The notes: generated from the letters alone by a model not told the origin. 64,000 bases of DNA from Mucilaginibacter lacusdianchii (GCF_009770985.1 NZ_WSRW01000001.1:372001-436000), one strand, 5' to 3'; counted from the first letter of the stretch, positions 15,846 to 26,282 are shown. Translations and numbers: made by a program.

Positions 15846-16745
15846 ATGAAACCTACACTACTTATCCTGGCCGCTGGTATGGCCAGCCGCTACGGAAGTA
15901 TGAAGCAAGTGGATGGCTTTGGCCCAAATGGCGAAACCATCATTGACTATTCTATATATGATGCTATTAAAGCTGGCTTTGGTAAAATAAGCTTTATCAT
16001 TCGCGAAGAATTTGCGGAGGCTTTTAAAGCTAAATTTGAGCCTAAACTACAAGGTCGGGTAGAAACCGATTACGTATTTCAAAGCTACGATTTAACCCAG
16101 TTTGGTATAGACAAAACTATTGATCGTGCTAAACCTTGGGGTACTGCACATGCTGTTTTAGCAGCCCGCAACCAAGTAAATGAGCCTTTTTGTGTAATTA
16201 ACGCTGATGACTTTTATGGTTACGAAGCCTTTGAAAAAATGGCTCAGTTTTTAACTACTGAAGTTGCCGATGATAATTATTCATTAATGGGTTACCAGAT
16301 TGACCGTACTTTATCTGACTACGGTTCTGTATCTCGCGGTGTATGTAAAGTAGATGAAAACGGTAATATGGTTGAAATCAACGAACGTACTGAAGTTTAC
16401 TTCAAAGACGGCGATGTATTTTACAAAGATACTGAAGGTGAACACCAATTAGCGCCTGATACCCGTGTATCGATGAATTTCTGGGGCTTTACTCCTGCTG
16501 TTTTCAAACAAAGCGAAGCTATGTTCAAACGTTTTGTTGAAGCTAACGAAAACAACCCTAAAGCTGAGTTCTTTATTCCGCTGGTGGCAGACGAACTGAT
16601 TAAAACCGGTACGGCTTCATTCAAAGTAATTCCAACCGGCAACAAATGGTTTGGTGTTACTTACAAAGAAGATAAGCCAATTGTGCAGCAAAGCATTTCT
16701 GAACTGGTTGAAAATGGCACTTACCCAAGCAACTTGTGGTCATAA
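15846..16745 (+). CDS. Sugar-1-phosphate nucleotidyltransferase-like protein
   Basis: 299 aa. The N-terminal 'LLILAAGMASRYGSMKQVDGFGPNGETIID' (in pieces) is the nucleotide-binding G-x-G-x-R-x-GxxK signature of NTP_transferase enzymes. 'GTAHAVLAAR' and 'VINADDFYG' supply the metal-binding Asp region, and 'WFGVTYKEDKP' lies at the C-terminus. It probably forms an NDP-sugar from NTP and a sugar-1-phosphate; UTP/glucose-1-phosphate is one possibility, but the substrate cannot be read from sequence. Next to the M42 peptidase gene; ends at a shared convergent terminator. Confidence 0.82.
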   Translation: MKPTLLILAAGMASRYGSMKQVDGFGPNGETIIDYSIYDAIKAGFGKISFIIREEFAEAFKAKFEPKLQGRVETDYVFQSYDLTQFGIDKTIDRAKPWGTAHAVLAARNQVNEPFCVINADDFYGYEAFEKMAQFLTTEVADDNYSLMGYQIDRTLSDYGSVSRGVCKVDENGNMVEINERTEVYFKDGDVFYKDTEGEHQLAPDTRVSMNFWGFTPAVFKQSEAMFKRFVEANENNPKAEFFIPLVADELIKTGTASFKVIPTGNKWFGVTYKEDKPIVQQSISELVENGTYPSNLWS

Positions 16746-16762
16746 GCTTTTAATCACCCATT

Positions 16763-16796
16763 ATAAAAAGCCTGCTCTTGTGAGCAGGCTTTTTAT
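16763..16796. terminator. Bidirectional terminator between the nucleotidyltransferase and TlpA-like genes
   Basis: 15-nt arms 16763-16777 and 16782-16796 pair perfectly around TTGT. The T-run at 16790-16800 contains the stop codon (minus strand, 16793-16795) of the opposite gene, so the terminator reaches into its coding end. Confidence 0.85.
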
Positions 16797-17422
16797 TTTT
16801 TACGAAGTTCTTGATTTAATATTTTTTCCAGTTTACCTAAATACGCTTTTTCCTCACTGGCATCGTAACCAGTTTTAAAGAAAATGCATTTTCCTTGCTG
16901 ATTGAAAATCATCAGTGTTGGATAGCCTTTAAAATTAAATAAAACATTAGGGCAGGCACGCTCATTATCCGGCTTATAACTTGCAAAAAACTTACCGTTA
17001 TATATTTTTTGATTGCAGCCAGGAATAAAATAAACAGGCATTTTAAAATCTTTACGTCCGCTAAAATTTTCATACATAGCCTGATACTTGCTCATGGACG
17101 CATCTTTTGCCAAAAAATCTTTAACCAAGGCGGGATCGGTACGACACAGGGTAACAAAATTAATTCGTGAATTGCTGCGGTACTTAAAATATAATTTGTG
17201 CAACATTCCTAATTCACGAAAGCAAGGCGGGCATGGAATAAACCAGCAATCAAGCACCGTGATTTTACCAGCTGCCATACTTTTCAAATTATCATACTTC
17301 CCATTCAAGTCAAGCACCCGAAGGTTGGGGATTTTCAGTGTATTATGCTGCCGTTTTGGCTGCGCGTGAGCACCTAAAATAGATGCAATTAAAAAGAACG
17401 TAATGTGCAAAAGGTTTTTCAT
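16793..17422 (-). CDS. Exported TlpA-like thioredoxin-family protein
   Basis: 209 aa with a signal peptide (residues 1-20, ending GAHAQ). The thioredoxin motif is 'DCWFIPCPPCFREL' (about residues 57-70), i.e. Cys-Pro-Pro-Cys after Trp, with cis-Pro region 'YPTLMIFNQQGK' near 170. Such TlpA/ResA-like proteins reduce periplasmic disulfides or support cytochrome maturation. An extra Cys just before Trp (DCW) and others in the loop after the active site (TLCRT, PGCNQ, RACPN) are unusual. It stands alone with no cytochrome genes nearby, so the partner is unknown. Confidence 0.85.
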   Translation of the reverse strand: MKNLLHITFFLIASILGAHAQPKRQHNTLKIPNLRVLDLNGKYDNLKSMAAGKITVLDCWFIPCPPCFRELGMLHKLYFKYRSNSRINFVTLCRTDPALVKDFLAKDASMSKYQAMYENFSGRKDFKMPVYFIPGCNQKIYNGKFFASYKPDNERACPNVLFNFKGYPTLMIFNQQGKCIFFKTGYDASEEKAYLGKLEKILNQELRKK

Positions 17423-17703
17423 GGTTTACTTAGTTAACTAAAGATAACCTTTGGTTAACAAATACATTACTACCAATTAACAGTTATTGCATTAAAGATA
17501 TTTTATAAGTTGACTAGCTTAACTTTTTATTAAGTATTTACGTTCAAGCCATTATATTTCATATTCATTGTAATATGGCGTAATTTTGTTTATCCTGATT
17601 TAATTTCCGGCTCTGGTTTAATTATTGGATAGGGCTGCAACAGCTATTGTAGCATCACCCATAAACCCACCAGATACGGAGGTGTAACTATTGATTGATA
17701 CTC

Positions 17704-20094
17704 ATGAACTTCTTTCGGCCCTTGTTCTGGCTTATTACTATTTTGCTGCTCAACAGCTCTCCGGCTTATTGTGCGGCATCAGGCAGTAGCCACGCAAATA
17801 AAACGCCGCAAAGCATTTTAGACCTGCGCAAGCAAAGCTTCGCAACCAAAATCAATCTAAACGGCAGGTGGTTGTTTACCTGGGGGCAGTTGGTAAACTC
17901 CGAAAGTTCTGACAAACAAACAGGTCAGCTTATACAATTTCCTCAATTATGGAATGGTCATTTGCTCAATAATAAACCGTTACCTGCCTTTGGTTACGCC
18001 AGTTATAGCACCACCGTATTATTGCCTAAAACTGCCGGCCCGCTTCAAGTGATAGTGCCTGATGTATACTGTGCATATCGTTTATATGCTAATGGAAAAA
18101 TAGTAGCCGAAAACGGCAAAGTGAGCACTTCGGCAAAAGGCTTTAAACCGCATTGGGAAAGCAAAACCTTTGATGTACCGCTACATACCGATACTTTGAA
18201 ACTTATTTTGCAAGTGGCCAACTTTGTCCATTCAAAAGGTGGCATTAACCAGCCTATTGTTATCGGCAAAAAAGAGGTTATCGAATTACAGCAAAAGCGT
18301 GCATATGCAGCCGACCTACTTTTGGCCGGATGCTTGATGATGGGCGGCCTGTTCTTTTTTGGTTTATACCTGTTTGGCAACCGCGATAAAGCTATTCTGT
18401 TTTTTGCCTTGTTTACCCTTGCCTATAGCTACCGTATTATAGGGTCAGGTAATTATGAGCTACACACCATATTGCCCAATTTTGACTGGGACCTAGCGGC
18501 ACGATTGGAATACATCAGCTTATATGCCAGCATTGGCCTGTTTGGTTTTTATTGTCGTTACCTGTATCCGCAAGATCAGAACACGCGTATTGTTTTTACA
18601 GTAGGCGGCATTAGTCTTCTTTTTTCAGTTGCTACACTCCTGCTTCCTCCGTTGTACTTTACACAACTAATGGATCCTTTTCTACTTGTGGCGGTGTTTT
18701 GCATTGCATATGTACCATTTTTATACATCAAGGCCTATCGTAACAAACGCCAAGGTTCAGTGTATTCATTGGCAAGTGCTTTGGTGCTGATGGTGTTGTT
18801 TACGATCAGCTTGCTGCATTACTGGGCAATCATTTCTTCCTTTACCCTTTTTAGCTTTGCAGGCTACATCGCTTTTTTCTTTTTACAATCCATGATCCTG
18901 TCTGGTCGGGTAGCCTATCTGCTCAAAAAAGCAGGCGAGCAGGCTGCAGAGGGTTTGAAAGCCAAGTCGGAGTTTTTGAGCACCATGAGCCATGAAATTA
19001 GAACGCCATTGAACTCGGTAGTGGGCATGAGCCACTTGTTGCTGAAAAACAATCCGCGCGACGATCAACGCGAGCAGTTGAACGCTATGATCTTTTCTGC
19101 CAACAACCTGCTTAACATTGTTAACGACATACTGGATTACAGTAAAATTGAAGCAGGTATGATCAAGCTGGAAAACATCGAGATGGATGTAATGGGTATT
19201 GCGCAAAGCGTGGTTACCAGCCTGCTTAGTTCGGCACAAGATAAGGGCCTTCAATTAAACTTTGCGACAGATACAGCGCTACAAAACAAAATATTGGGCG
19301 ATCCAACCCGTACATCGCAGGTGATAACTAATTTGGTTCACAACGCCATTAAATTCACATCGGTTGGCGAGGTTAAGGTTACTATCCGGGTGCAAGAGCA
19401 AAATGCAAATTTTGTTACCTTGTTATTTGAGGTGAGCGATACAGGGATTGGCATTTCGGCTCAAAAGCAGGCTTTAATTTTTGACCGCTTTACACAAGCC
19501 GATTCTTCTATATCCAGGGGCTTTGGTGGTACCGGATTGGGCCTGGCCATCTGTAAAAAAATACTGGAGCTACAGCACTCTACGTTGCGGGTAAAAAGTG
19601 AAGAAGGACGGGGGTCTACTTTTTGTTTTGTACAAACTTTTGAAAAAGGTGGCAACCTATCTAAGCTGCCCTCAATAGAACCCAATAAGTTAAAAGACGA
19701 AAAACCGTTCACCGGTTTACGGGTGTTGGTGGTAGACGACAACCCGATGAACATTATGGTGGCTCAATCTTTTCTAAAGCGCTGGGGGGCATTGGTTGAT
19801 GTTGCTACCGATGGGCAACAAGCTTTAAATAAAATTGATACCGCTATTCACAAACTGGTACTAATGGATATTCATATGCCGGTGATGGATGGCTACGAAT
19901 CGGCCAGAACCATGCGTACTAAAGGTATCAACACCCCTATTATTGCCCTTACTGCAGCCCTTCCGTCTGAAATAGAAACACAGGTAGAACTGGCAGGCAT
20001 GGATGATATTATTGTAAAACCCTTTTTGCCCGATGAACTGTACAGCAAGGTATATCAATACATTTTTAATAGTCCGCCTGAAGTAATCATTTAA
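17704..20094 (+). CDS. Hybrid sensor histidine kinase/response regulator with 7TMR-DISM-like sensor
   Basis: 796 aa from ATG 17704 (an in-frame TTG at 17695 is the alternative; a GGAGG at 17679 is better spaced for the TTG). Order: signal peptide (1-25); periplasmic beta domain (about 30-190, 'LNGRWLFTWGQLV', 'YRLYANGKIV'); seven hydrophobic helices (about 200-400), a 7TMR-DISM layout; HisKA with His430 in 'FLSTMSHEIRTPL'; HATPase_c with 'HNAIKFTS', 'DTGIGIS', 'GFGGTGLGLAI'; receiver domain with phospho-acceptor Asp722 in 'LVLMDIHMPVMDG' and Lys in 'IIVKPF'. An inner-membrane phosphorelay protein probably sensing a carbohydrate-like ligand. No cognate regulator gene is adjacent. Confidence 0.92.
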   Translation: MNFFRPLFWLITILLLNSSPAYCAASGSSHANKTPQSILDLRKQSFATKINLNGRWLFTWGQLVNSESSDKQTGQLIQFPQLWNGHLLNNKPLPAFGYASYSTTVLLPKTAGPLQVIVPDVYCAYRLYANGKIVAENGKVSTSAKGFKPHWESKTFDVPLHTDTLKLILQVANFVHSKGGINQPIVIGKKEVIELQQKRAYAADLLLAGCLMMGGLFFFGLYLFGNRDKAILFFALFTLAYSYRIIGSGNYELHTILPNFDWDLAARLEYISLYASIGLFGFYCRYLYPQDQNTRIVFTVGGISLLFSVATLLLPPLYFTQLMDPFLLVAVFCIAYVPFLYIKAYRNKRQGSVYSLASALVLMVLFTISLLHYWAIISSFTLFSFAGYIAFFFLQSMILSGRVAYLLKKAGEQAAEGLKAKSEFLSTMSHEIRTPLNSVVGMSHLLLKNNPRDDQREQLNAMIFSANNLLNIVNDILDYSKIEAGMIKLENIEMDVMGIAQSVVTSLLSSAQDKGLQLNFATDTALQNKILGDPTRTSQVITNLVHNAIKFTSVGEVKVTIRVQEQNANFVTLLFEVSDTGIGISAQKQALIFDRFTQADSSISRGFGGTGLGLAICKKILELQHSTLRVKSEEGRGSTFCFVQTFEKGGNLSKLPSIEPNKLKDEKPFTGLRVLVVDDNPMNIMVAQSFLKRWGALVDVATDGQQALNKIDTAIHKLVLMDIHMPVMDGYESARTMRTKGINTPIIALTAALPSEIETQVELAGMDDIIVKPFLPDELYSKVYQYIFNSPPEVII

Positions 20095-20259
20095 ATTTTC
20101 AGGCTTCACATTGCCCATACTCATTCTGGTAACATATAGGCTCGCTGGCGTTACTATGCAAAATTGTGCTAACGTTATACTTCAAACATTTTGAGTAATT
20201 GATAGTTCAGTGTTAGAGGATATAAACGATTTCATATCCCCAAATTAAGCACTTGTACC

Positions 20260-21615
20260 GTGGCAAAAAAGCATCATACCACCTGTAGTAAATTTACTTT
20301 TTGGGGGATTCTTTTATCAGGCATTTTACTGACAGGCTTACCTAGCTATGTATATAGTCAAGTGGCCGCGCCTGCTGATTCTTTGAAAGAAGATTCGTTA
20401 CGGATAAAGCCTAAACCCGTAAGGCCACGTACCGATTCTTTGCAGAACCAGTATGACATAGGTAATTTGTTCAAAGATATTTTTCATCCGCACCGTAAGG
20501 CCGATTCTGTTCAAAAAAAACCTTCGGGCATTACCGTTATCCCCAACGTAGGGGCCAACCCTAGTATTGGGTTTCAAATCGGCATTAAAGCGGTAGCCGG
20601 AAGAGTGCTGGGTAGTACGCCTAATACACTCATGTCGGTGGCTGCTACATCTGCTTCCATCACCACCAAAGGCATTATTTACTTTTATGTAAATCATAAT
20701 GTTTTTACGCCCGGCAATAAATGGAATTTGCAAGGCAGCTTAGTGGCTGCCAAAACCGTTACACCTGATTTTGGATTGGGTATTGGCCGCAGCCCCAGCA
20801 ACAACCCCACCGACCAGATTTTAAACGATCCGCAACGCAAAGGTTACGCATTACATTCACAGTATTATAATTTTAGGGAAAGAGTGTATAAGCAGGTAGC
20901 GCATGATCTTTTTGTAGGTGCCGGGGTGTCTTTTGATATCCGTCGAAAAATTGAAGATCGTGCCGCTGGCGACCAGTCGGTGCCATCTACACCCTATTAT
21001 ATTTACAGCGAAAGGTATGGGTTTAATCCCAATAGCTATTCATCAAACGGATTAATGTTTAACGTAGAATATACTTCCCGTGACAATCAGAACCGTGCTT
21101 ATAAAGGCATTTATGCTGATGCGGGTATACGTATTAACCAAACCTGGCTGGGCAGTACGCGCAACGCTACCGTATTTACAGCAGACATGCGAAAATACTG
21201 GAGCCTATCAAGACGCAACCCCGAACACGTATTAGCCTTCTGGAACTGGGGAGCCGCCGTATTAAGCGGGGCAATGCCTTACCTGGAATTACCGGGTACT
21301 GCTAAAGACCCTAGTTTGCGAAGTGGCCGGGGCTATACCGTTGGCTATTTTAAGGCGCCGCAATTTTATTATTCTGAACTGGAATACCGCTTTCCTATCA
21401 CCCGCAACAAATTTTTAAGCGGCGTAACTTTCGCTAATGTGCAAACTGCTAATGATGAAACCGGCACTAAAATATTTCAGCAATGGCAGCCTGGGGCCGG
21501 CGGTGGTTTAAGGGTGTTGTTTAACAAAGCAACCCGCACCAATTTATGCCTGGATTATGCCTTTGGCCGATATGGTGCAAAAGGCTTCTTTTTGGGATTG
21601 AATGAGGCTTTTTAA
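20260..21615 (+). CDS. BamA/TamA-like outer-membrane beta-barrel protein
   Basis: 451 aa; the only reasonable start is GTG at 20260, because it places the signal peptide (hydrophobic 12-33, ending VYSQ) at the N-terminus and no in-frame ATG follows for over 100 codons. A Lys/Pro/Asp-rich linker (35-90) precedes a barrel: 'VGANPSIGFQIGIKA', repeated aromatic-Gly strands, and the ending 'YGAKGFFLGLNEAF' with a terminal Phe as expected for a BAM substrate or Omp85-type barrel. No POTRA domain is visible, so it resembles short patatin-less/POTRA-less surface-antigen barrels. Lies 165 bp after the hybrid kinase. Confidence 0.68.
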   Translation: MAKKHHTTCSKFTFWGILLSGILLTGLPSYVYSQVAAPADSLKEDSLRIKPKPVRPRTDSLQNQYDIGNLFKDIFHPHRKADSVQKKPSGITVIPNVGANPSIGFQIGIKAVAGRVLGSTPNTLMSVAATSASITTKGIIYFYVNHNVFTPGNKWNLQGSLVAAKTVTPDFGLGIGRSPSNNPTDQILNDPQRKGYALHSQYYNFRERVYKQVAHDLFVGAGVSFDIRRKIEDRAAGDQSVPSTPYYIYSERYGFNPNSYSSNGLMFNVEYTSRDNQNRAYKGIYADAGIRINQTWLGSTRNATVFTADMRKYWSLSRRNPEHVLAFWNWGAAVLSGAMPYLELPGTAKDPSLRSGRGYTVGYFKAPQFYYSELEYRFPITRNKFLSGVTFANVQTANDETGTKIFQQWQPGAGGGLRVLFNKATRTNLCLDYAFGRYGAKGFFLGLNEAF

Positions 21616-21785
21616 AAACCCTTTTACTTACGCATAAAATTAATTAAAAACTGTGGATACTACCATCCGTGTCAGTACACTATGCTTTTACTAACTCACA
21701 AAGCAAGTAACGGCAAACTATAAAATTGTGTAACTGTTCCCTAACTAATTAAAAGGTTATTAAGCGAGGTTAATATAACACCCTT

Positions 21786-24056
21786 ATGGAATTTAAGATT
21801 ATTAGTAACACCCAAAGCATCAATCAGCACAACGACACTTTATTGCTGAACACTGCCGAAGCGCAGGTACAGGTAAGTGTTTACAGTTCTACGGTAATAC
21901 GGGTAAACATCACTACACAAGCTAATAAACCGGATACTTCTTTTGCAGTTATTCGCGAACCGTTACCTGATTTGAGCTATGAGGAAACATTGCAAGAGAT
22001 TGTTATCAACACCACTGCCTTACAGGTTCGTATTCAAAAAGACCCGCTCCGCGTTGCTTTTTATACGGCTGATGGTGTGTTGTTAAGCAAAGATGATGAC
22101 CGTTTTGCTACCGCTTGGCAGGATGCCAAAGTAATAAACCACCGTTCTGTACAACCCGACGAAAAATTTATTGGCTTGGGCGAAAAAGTAGGTAACCTCA
22201 ATCGCAGAGGTAGTGCTTACGTAAACTGGAATACCGACGCTGCAGATTATCAACTCTTAACCGATCCGTTATATAAAACCTTCCCATTTTACATAGGCAT
22301 TCACAGCGGATTAACTTATGGTTTGTTTCTGGATAATACGCATCGCTCTTATTTTGACTTTGCGGCGTCTACCGACAATCAGTTTATGTGGATTGGCGCT
22401 GATGCTGGTGACCTGAACTATTACTTTTTTGGAGCTCAAACCGTAGCCGAGATTATTAAAGATTACACCTGGCTTACTGGCCGAATGGAAATGCCGCCGT
22501 TATGGAGCCTGGGTTATCAGCAATGCCGATGGAGTTATATGAGTGCCGATGAGGTGCTGGAAATAGCACAGGGCTTTCGGGACAGGCAAATACCTGCCGA
22601 TGTAATTTACTGCGATATTGATTACATGCAGGACTTTAAAATTTTTACCTGGAATAAAGAAACCTTTGCAAGGCCGAAAGATTTTATCAACCAACTAAAA
22701 GACATCAACTTTAAACTGGTAACTATTGTTGATCCCGGTATTAAAGTGGAGCAAGGCTATCAGCAATATGATGAAGGGGTTGAAAAGGGTTACTTTGCCA
22801 CTTACCCTAATGGCGAAAATTATGTAGGCGAAGTATGGCCCGGCCGCTGCCATTACCCCGACTTTTTTAGAGAGGACGTGCGCGAATGGTGGGGAACATC
22901 ATTCAATACTTTGACCGAGCCTGGTGTAGACGGTTTTTGGAACGACATGAACGAACCTTCGGCCTGGAACCAGAACATTCCCCCAATTGTAAAATTTGGC
23001 GATCAATTCATGCCCGAGGTACGCAATGCATATGGCATGCAAATGGCGCGCGCTACTTATGAAGGTACGCGCAAACTCTTAGGCAACAAGCGTCCGTTTG
23101 TGCTTACCCGTGCGGCATATTCAGGCATGCAACGCTACTCGGCCGTATGGACGGGTGATAACGCCGCTACTGATGAACATCTATTGCTAGGCCATCGCCT
23201 GGTGAACAGTTTAGGACTTACCGGGATGGCCTTTGTAGGCGTAGACATTGGTGGCTTTGCCGGCAACCCATCGCCCGAACTGATGGTTCGCTGGAACTCA
23301 TTAGGCACTTATACACCTATGTTCCGTAACCATGCCATGAAAGAGGCTGATATGCGTGAGCCCTGGCGCTTCGGGCCCGAAAATGAAGCCATTATTAAAA
23401 AGGATATTGAGCAGCGTTATCGCCTGCTACCCTACCTGTATTCAACATTTTATGAAGCCAGCCAAACCGGTATGCCGGTAAGCCGTACATTGGCCATAGA
23501 TTATACATATGATAAAAGTGTGTATTTTGAAGATTATCAAAACCAGTTTATGTTTGGTGATGCTTTATTGGTTGCACCGGTTGTAAGCTATGCCCATACA
23601 GCAAAAGTCTATTTGCCACAAGGTGCTTGGTACCGTTTAAGCAGTGACGAGCGTTACACTGGAGGAAACACATATGAAGTTGATGCTCCTTTGACCGACT
23701 TACCGGTATTTGTAAAAGCCGGTGCCATCATCCCCATGCAAAATATTGTACAAAGTACCGCTGATGCTGGCGATGGCGTAATGCAACTGCATGTATGGCA
23801 GGGTGACAAACCTACCAGCTTTATATATTACGAAGATGATGGTAATACGTATGATTATGAGCATGGTGCTTTTTATAAACGTACTATCAGTTTTGATCCG
23901 GCTAATCAAGAGGTTACGATATGTGCTGTTGAAGGTTCTTTTGTATCAAAGTATAATAAGATAACCATGGTTTGGCATGGGTTTGATAACAGAATTGCTA
24001 TTCAGGAAGTGGATAATGTTCAAGATAAGATTGTGATTGTTTATAAAATACAGTAG
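21786..24056 (+). CDS. Glycoside hydrolase family 31 alpha-glucosidase
   Basis: 756 aa. N-terminal beta-sandwich (1-~220), then the catalytic (beta/alpha)8 barrel. The catalytic nucleophile is Asp387 in 'GFWNDMNEPSAW'; 'SLGYQQCRWSY', 'DVIYCDIDYMQDFK' and 'TGDNAATDEHL' (acid/base Asp region) and 'GVDIGGFAGNPSPEL' are standard GH31 blocks. It probably hydrolyses terminal alpha-linked glucose from oligosaccharides. No signal peptide is seen, suggesting a cytosolic enzyme. C-terminal 'DGNTYDYEHGAFYKR' belongs to the DUF5110-like beta domain. It converges on dnaK with a terminator between them. Confidence 0.94.
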   Translation: MEFKIISNTQSINQHNDTLLLNTAEAQVQVSVYSSTVIRVNITTQANKPDTSFAVIREPLPDLSYEETLQEIVINTTALQVRIQKDPLRVAFYTADGVLLSKDDDRFATAWQDAKVINHRSVQPDEKFIGLGEKVGNLNRRGSAYVNWNTDAADYQLLTDPLYKTFPFYIGIHSGLTYGLFLDNTHRSYFDFAASTDNQFMWIGADAGDLNYYFFGAQTVAEIIKDYTWLTGRMEMPPLWSLGYQQCRWSYMSADEVLEIAQGFRDRQIPADVIYCDIDYMQDFKIFTWNKETFARPKDFINQLKDINFKLVTIVDPGIKVEQGYQQYDEGVEKGYFATYPNGENYVGEVWPGRCHYPDFFREDVREWWGTSFNTLTEPGVDGFWNDMNEPSAWNQNIPPIVKFGDQFMPEVRNAYGMQMARATYEGTRKLLGNKRPFVLTRAAYSGMQRYSAVWTGDNAATDEHLLLGHRLVNSLGLTGMAFVGVDIGGFAGNPSPELMVRWNSLGTYTPMFRNHAMKEADMREPWRFGPENEAIIKKDIEQRYRLLPYLYSTFYEASQTGMPVSRTLAIDYTYDKSVYFEDYQNQFMFGDALLVAPVVSYAHTAKVYLPQGAWYRLSSDERYTGGNTYEVDAPLTDLPVFVKAGAIIPMQNIVQSTADAGDGVMQLHVWQGDKPTSFIYYEDDGNTYDYEHGAFYKRTISFDPANQEVTICAVEGSFVSKYNKITMVWHGFDNRIAIQEVDNVQDKIVIVYKIQ

Positions 24057-24110
24057 TGCTATTTGTTTGGCAGTATTTTCCTCTTCTCAACAACACTGAA
24101 AGCCTCAAAA

Positions 24111-24145
24111 CAAAAAAGCCTCTAACCATAACGGTCAGAGGCTTT
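24111..24145 (-). terminator. Terminator after dnaK
   Basis: AAAGCCTCTAACC (24115-24127) pairs with GGTCAGAGGCTTT (24133-24145) with one mismatch. The A-run at 24112-24117 gives a U-tail for the minus-strand transcript, so it serves dnaK. Confidence 0.75.
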
Positions 24146-24166
24146 CATCTATTACAAAACTATTAC

Positions 24167-26077
24167 TTATTTTACTTCTTCAAAGTCAACATCAGTAACG
24201 GCATCACCACCGTTTTGAGTGCCTGCACCTGCGCCGGCATCAGCACCTGGCTGACCGCCTTGTGGCTGGCCATCGGCAGTGGCTTTGTACATGTCTTCAG
24301 AAGCAGCGCTCCAGGCGTTGTTCAGCTCGCTTTGAGCTACTTCAATATCTGGCAGGTTTTTAGCTGAGTAAGCAGTTTTCAAACGCTCTAAAGCAGATTC
24401 GATAGGTGCTTTTTTGTCAGCCGGGATTTTATCACCGTATTCTTTCAGTTGTTTTTCAGTTGAGAAGATCAGGGCATCAGCAGAGTTCAGTTTTTCAACT
24501 TCTTCTTTTGCCTTTCTGTCAGCATCAGCATTAGCTTCAGCTTCTTCTTTCATTTTCTTAATCTCGGCATCAGTTAAGCCAGATGAAGCTTCGATACGGA
24601 TTTTTTGCTCTTTACCAGTAGCTTTATCTTTAGCTGATACATGCAGGATACCGTTAGCATCAATATCAAAAGTTACTTCGATTTGAGGCACACCACGAGG
24701 CGCTGGCGGAATGCTATCCAGGTGGAAGCGACCTAAGGTACGGTTTTGAGAAGCCATTGGGCGCTCACCTTGCAAAATGTGGATCTCTACAGATGGCTGG
24801 TTATCAGACGCAGTAGAGAAAGTTTCTGACTTTTTGCTTGGGATAGTAGTGTTTGACTCGATAAGCTTAGTCATCACACCACCCATAGTTTCGATACCTA
24901 ATGAAAGAGGCGTAACATCTAACAGCAATACGTCTTTTACGTCGCCGCTTAATACACCACCTTGAATAGCTGCACCGATAGCTACGACCTCATCAGGGTT
25001 AACACCTTTTGAAGGCGCTTTACCGAAGAATTTTTGTACCGCTTCCTGAATAGCAGGAATACGGGTTGAACCACCTACCAGAATGATCTCATCGATATCT
25101 GAAGTGCTGTAACCAGCATTTTTCAATGCAGTGCGGCAAGGCTCAATAGTACGTTTAATTAAGCTGTCAGCCAATTGCTCAAATTTTGCACGGGTTAATG
25201 ATTTAACCAAGTGTTTAGGCATACCATCGGCAGCAGTAATGTATGGTAAGTTGATCTCGGTTTGAGTAGAGCTTGACAACTCAATTTTAGCTTTCTCAGC
25301 AGCTTCTTTTAAGCGCTGTAAGGCCATTGGGTCGCGGCGCAGGTCAACACCTTCATCGCTTTTAAATTCGTCGGCCAGCCAGTCGATAATAACCTGGTCA
25401 AAGTCGTCACCACCTAAGTGTGTATCACCGTCGGTAGCTTTTACTTCAAACACGCCATCACCTAACTCTAATACAGACACGTCATGTGTACCACCACCAC
25501 AGTCAAATACTGCGATTTTCATGTCTTTGTGCGCTTTATCTAACCCGTAAGCCAAAGCAGCAGCAGTAGGTTCGTTGATAATACGACGTACTTTCAAGCC
25601 GGCGATTTCACCAGCCTCTTTAGTAGCTTGACGCTGAGCATCGTTAAAGTAAGCCGGAACGGTAATAACCGCTTCGGTTACTTCAGTACCCAAAAAGTCT
25701 TCGGCAGTTTTCTTCATTTTTTGAAGAATCATTGCTGAGATTTCTTGTGGCGTATATTTACGGTCGTCAATTTCAACACGTGGAGTATTGTTGTCGCCTC
25801 TTACTACAGCGTAAGGCACACGACCAGTTTCGGTGGTAACCTCACTAAATTGGTTACCCATAAAACGCTTAATTGAATAAATTGTCTTTTTAGGGTTGGT
25901 AATAGATTGACGTTTAGCAGGGTCACCTACTTTACGTTCACCATTATCAACAAAAGCAACTACGGATGGTGTAGTGCGTTTACCCTCGCTGTTGGCAATA
26001 ACTACCGGCTCGTTACCTTCCATTACGGACACACAGGAGTTTGTTGTTCCTAAGTCGATTCCAATGATTTTAGACAT
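24167..26077 (-). CDS. dnaK: Chaperone DnaK (Hsp70)
   Basis: 636 aa. ATP-driven chaperone for unfolded proteins. Nucleotide-binding domain: '[14 protein letters not shown]' at the N-terminus, '[21 protein letters not shown]', '[17 protein letters not shown]' (canonical proteins usually have DLGGGT/DFGGGT, so Cys here replaces Leu/Phe), '[13 protein letters not shown]'. Linker '[15 protein letters not shown]', then substrate-binding beta domain and helical lid with a Gly/Gln-rich tail ending DVDFEEVK, the EEVK end typical of bacterial DnaK. Not accompanied by grpE or dnaJ here. Upstream there is a -24/-12-like sequence rather than a clear CIRCE element. Confidence 0.97.
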   Translation of the reverse strand: MSKIIGIDLGTTNSCVSVMEGNEPVVIANSEGKRTTPSVVAFVDNGERKVGDPAKRQSITNPKKTIYSIKRFMGNQFSEVTTETGRVPYAVVRGDNNTPRVEIDDRKYTPQEISAMILQKMKKTAEDFLGTEVTEAVITVPAYFNDAQRQATKEAGEIAGLKVRRIINEPTAAALAYGLDKAHKDMKIAVFDCGGGTHDVSVLELGDGVFEVKATDGDTHLGGDDFDQVIIDWLADEFKSDEGVDLRRDPMALQRLKEAAEKAKIELSSSTQTEINLPYITAADGMPKHLVKSLTRAKFEQLADSLIKRTIEPCRTALKNAGYSTSDIDEIILVGGSTRIPAIQEAVQKFFGKAPSKGVNPDEVVAIGAAIQGGVLSGDVKDVLLLDVTPLSLGIETMGGVMTKLIESNTTIPSKKSETFSTASDNQPSVEIHILQGERPMASQNRTLGRFHLDSIPPAPRGVPQIEVTFDIDANGILHVSAKDKATGKEQKIRIEASSGLTDAEIKKMKEEAEANADADRKAKEEVEKLNSADALIFSTEKQLKEYGDKIPADKKAPIESALERLKTAYSAKNLPDIEVAQSELNNAWSAASEDMYKATADGQPQGGQPGADAGAGAGTQNGGDAVTDVDFEEVK

Positions 26078-26127
26078 ATGATTGATTTTTCCTTTGATTA
26101 AACCTTGTGATTAACTACTCTTATTTA

Positions 26128-26143
26128 TCAACCCTTGTGCCAA
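26128..26143 (-). promoter_or_regulatory. Sigma-54-like (-24/-12) sequence upstream of dnaK
   Basis: The minus strand reads TTGGCACAAGGGTTGAT. This matches the RpoN consensus TGGCAC-N5-TTGCW with the right spacing, except that the usual GC at -12 is GA. It lies about 50 bp before the start codon, leaving a leader near 40 nt. The -12 mismatch makes activity uncertain. Confidence 0.3.
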
Positions 26144-26282
26144 GGCGCTAATGGCAGAAAATATTATTTAAAATCAGACACAGGTTATACTTTCGTCAGT
26201 GCAGGCAGACAATCCGATGACAGCTTGGCAGATTATGACGTGATTGTTAGATGCCTTAGCATATAACTTTATAACTTTAGAC

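Noticed and set aside
26078-26243. CIRCE-type operator before dnaK
   Set aside because: No TTAGCACTC-N9-GAGTGCTAA-like inverted repeat is present.
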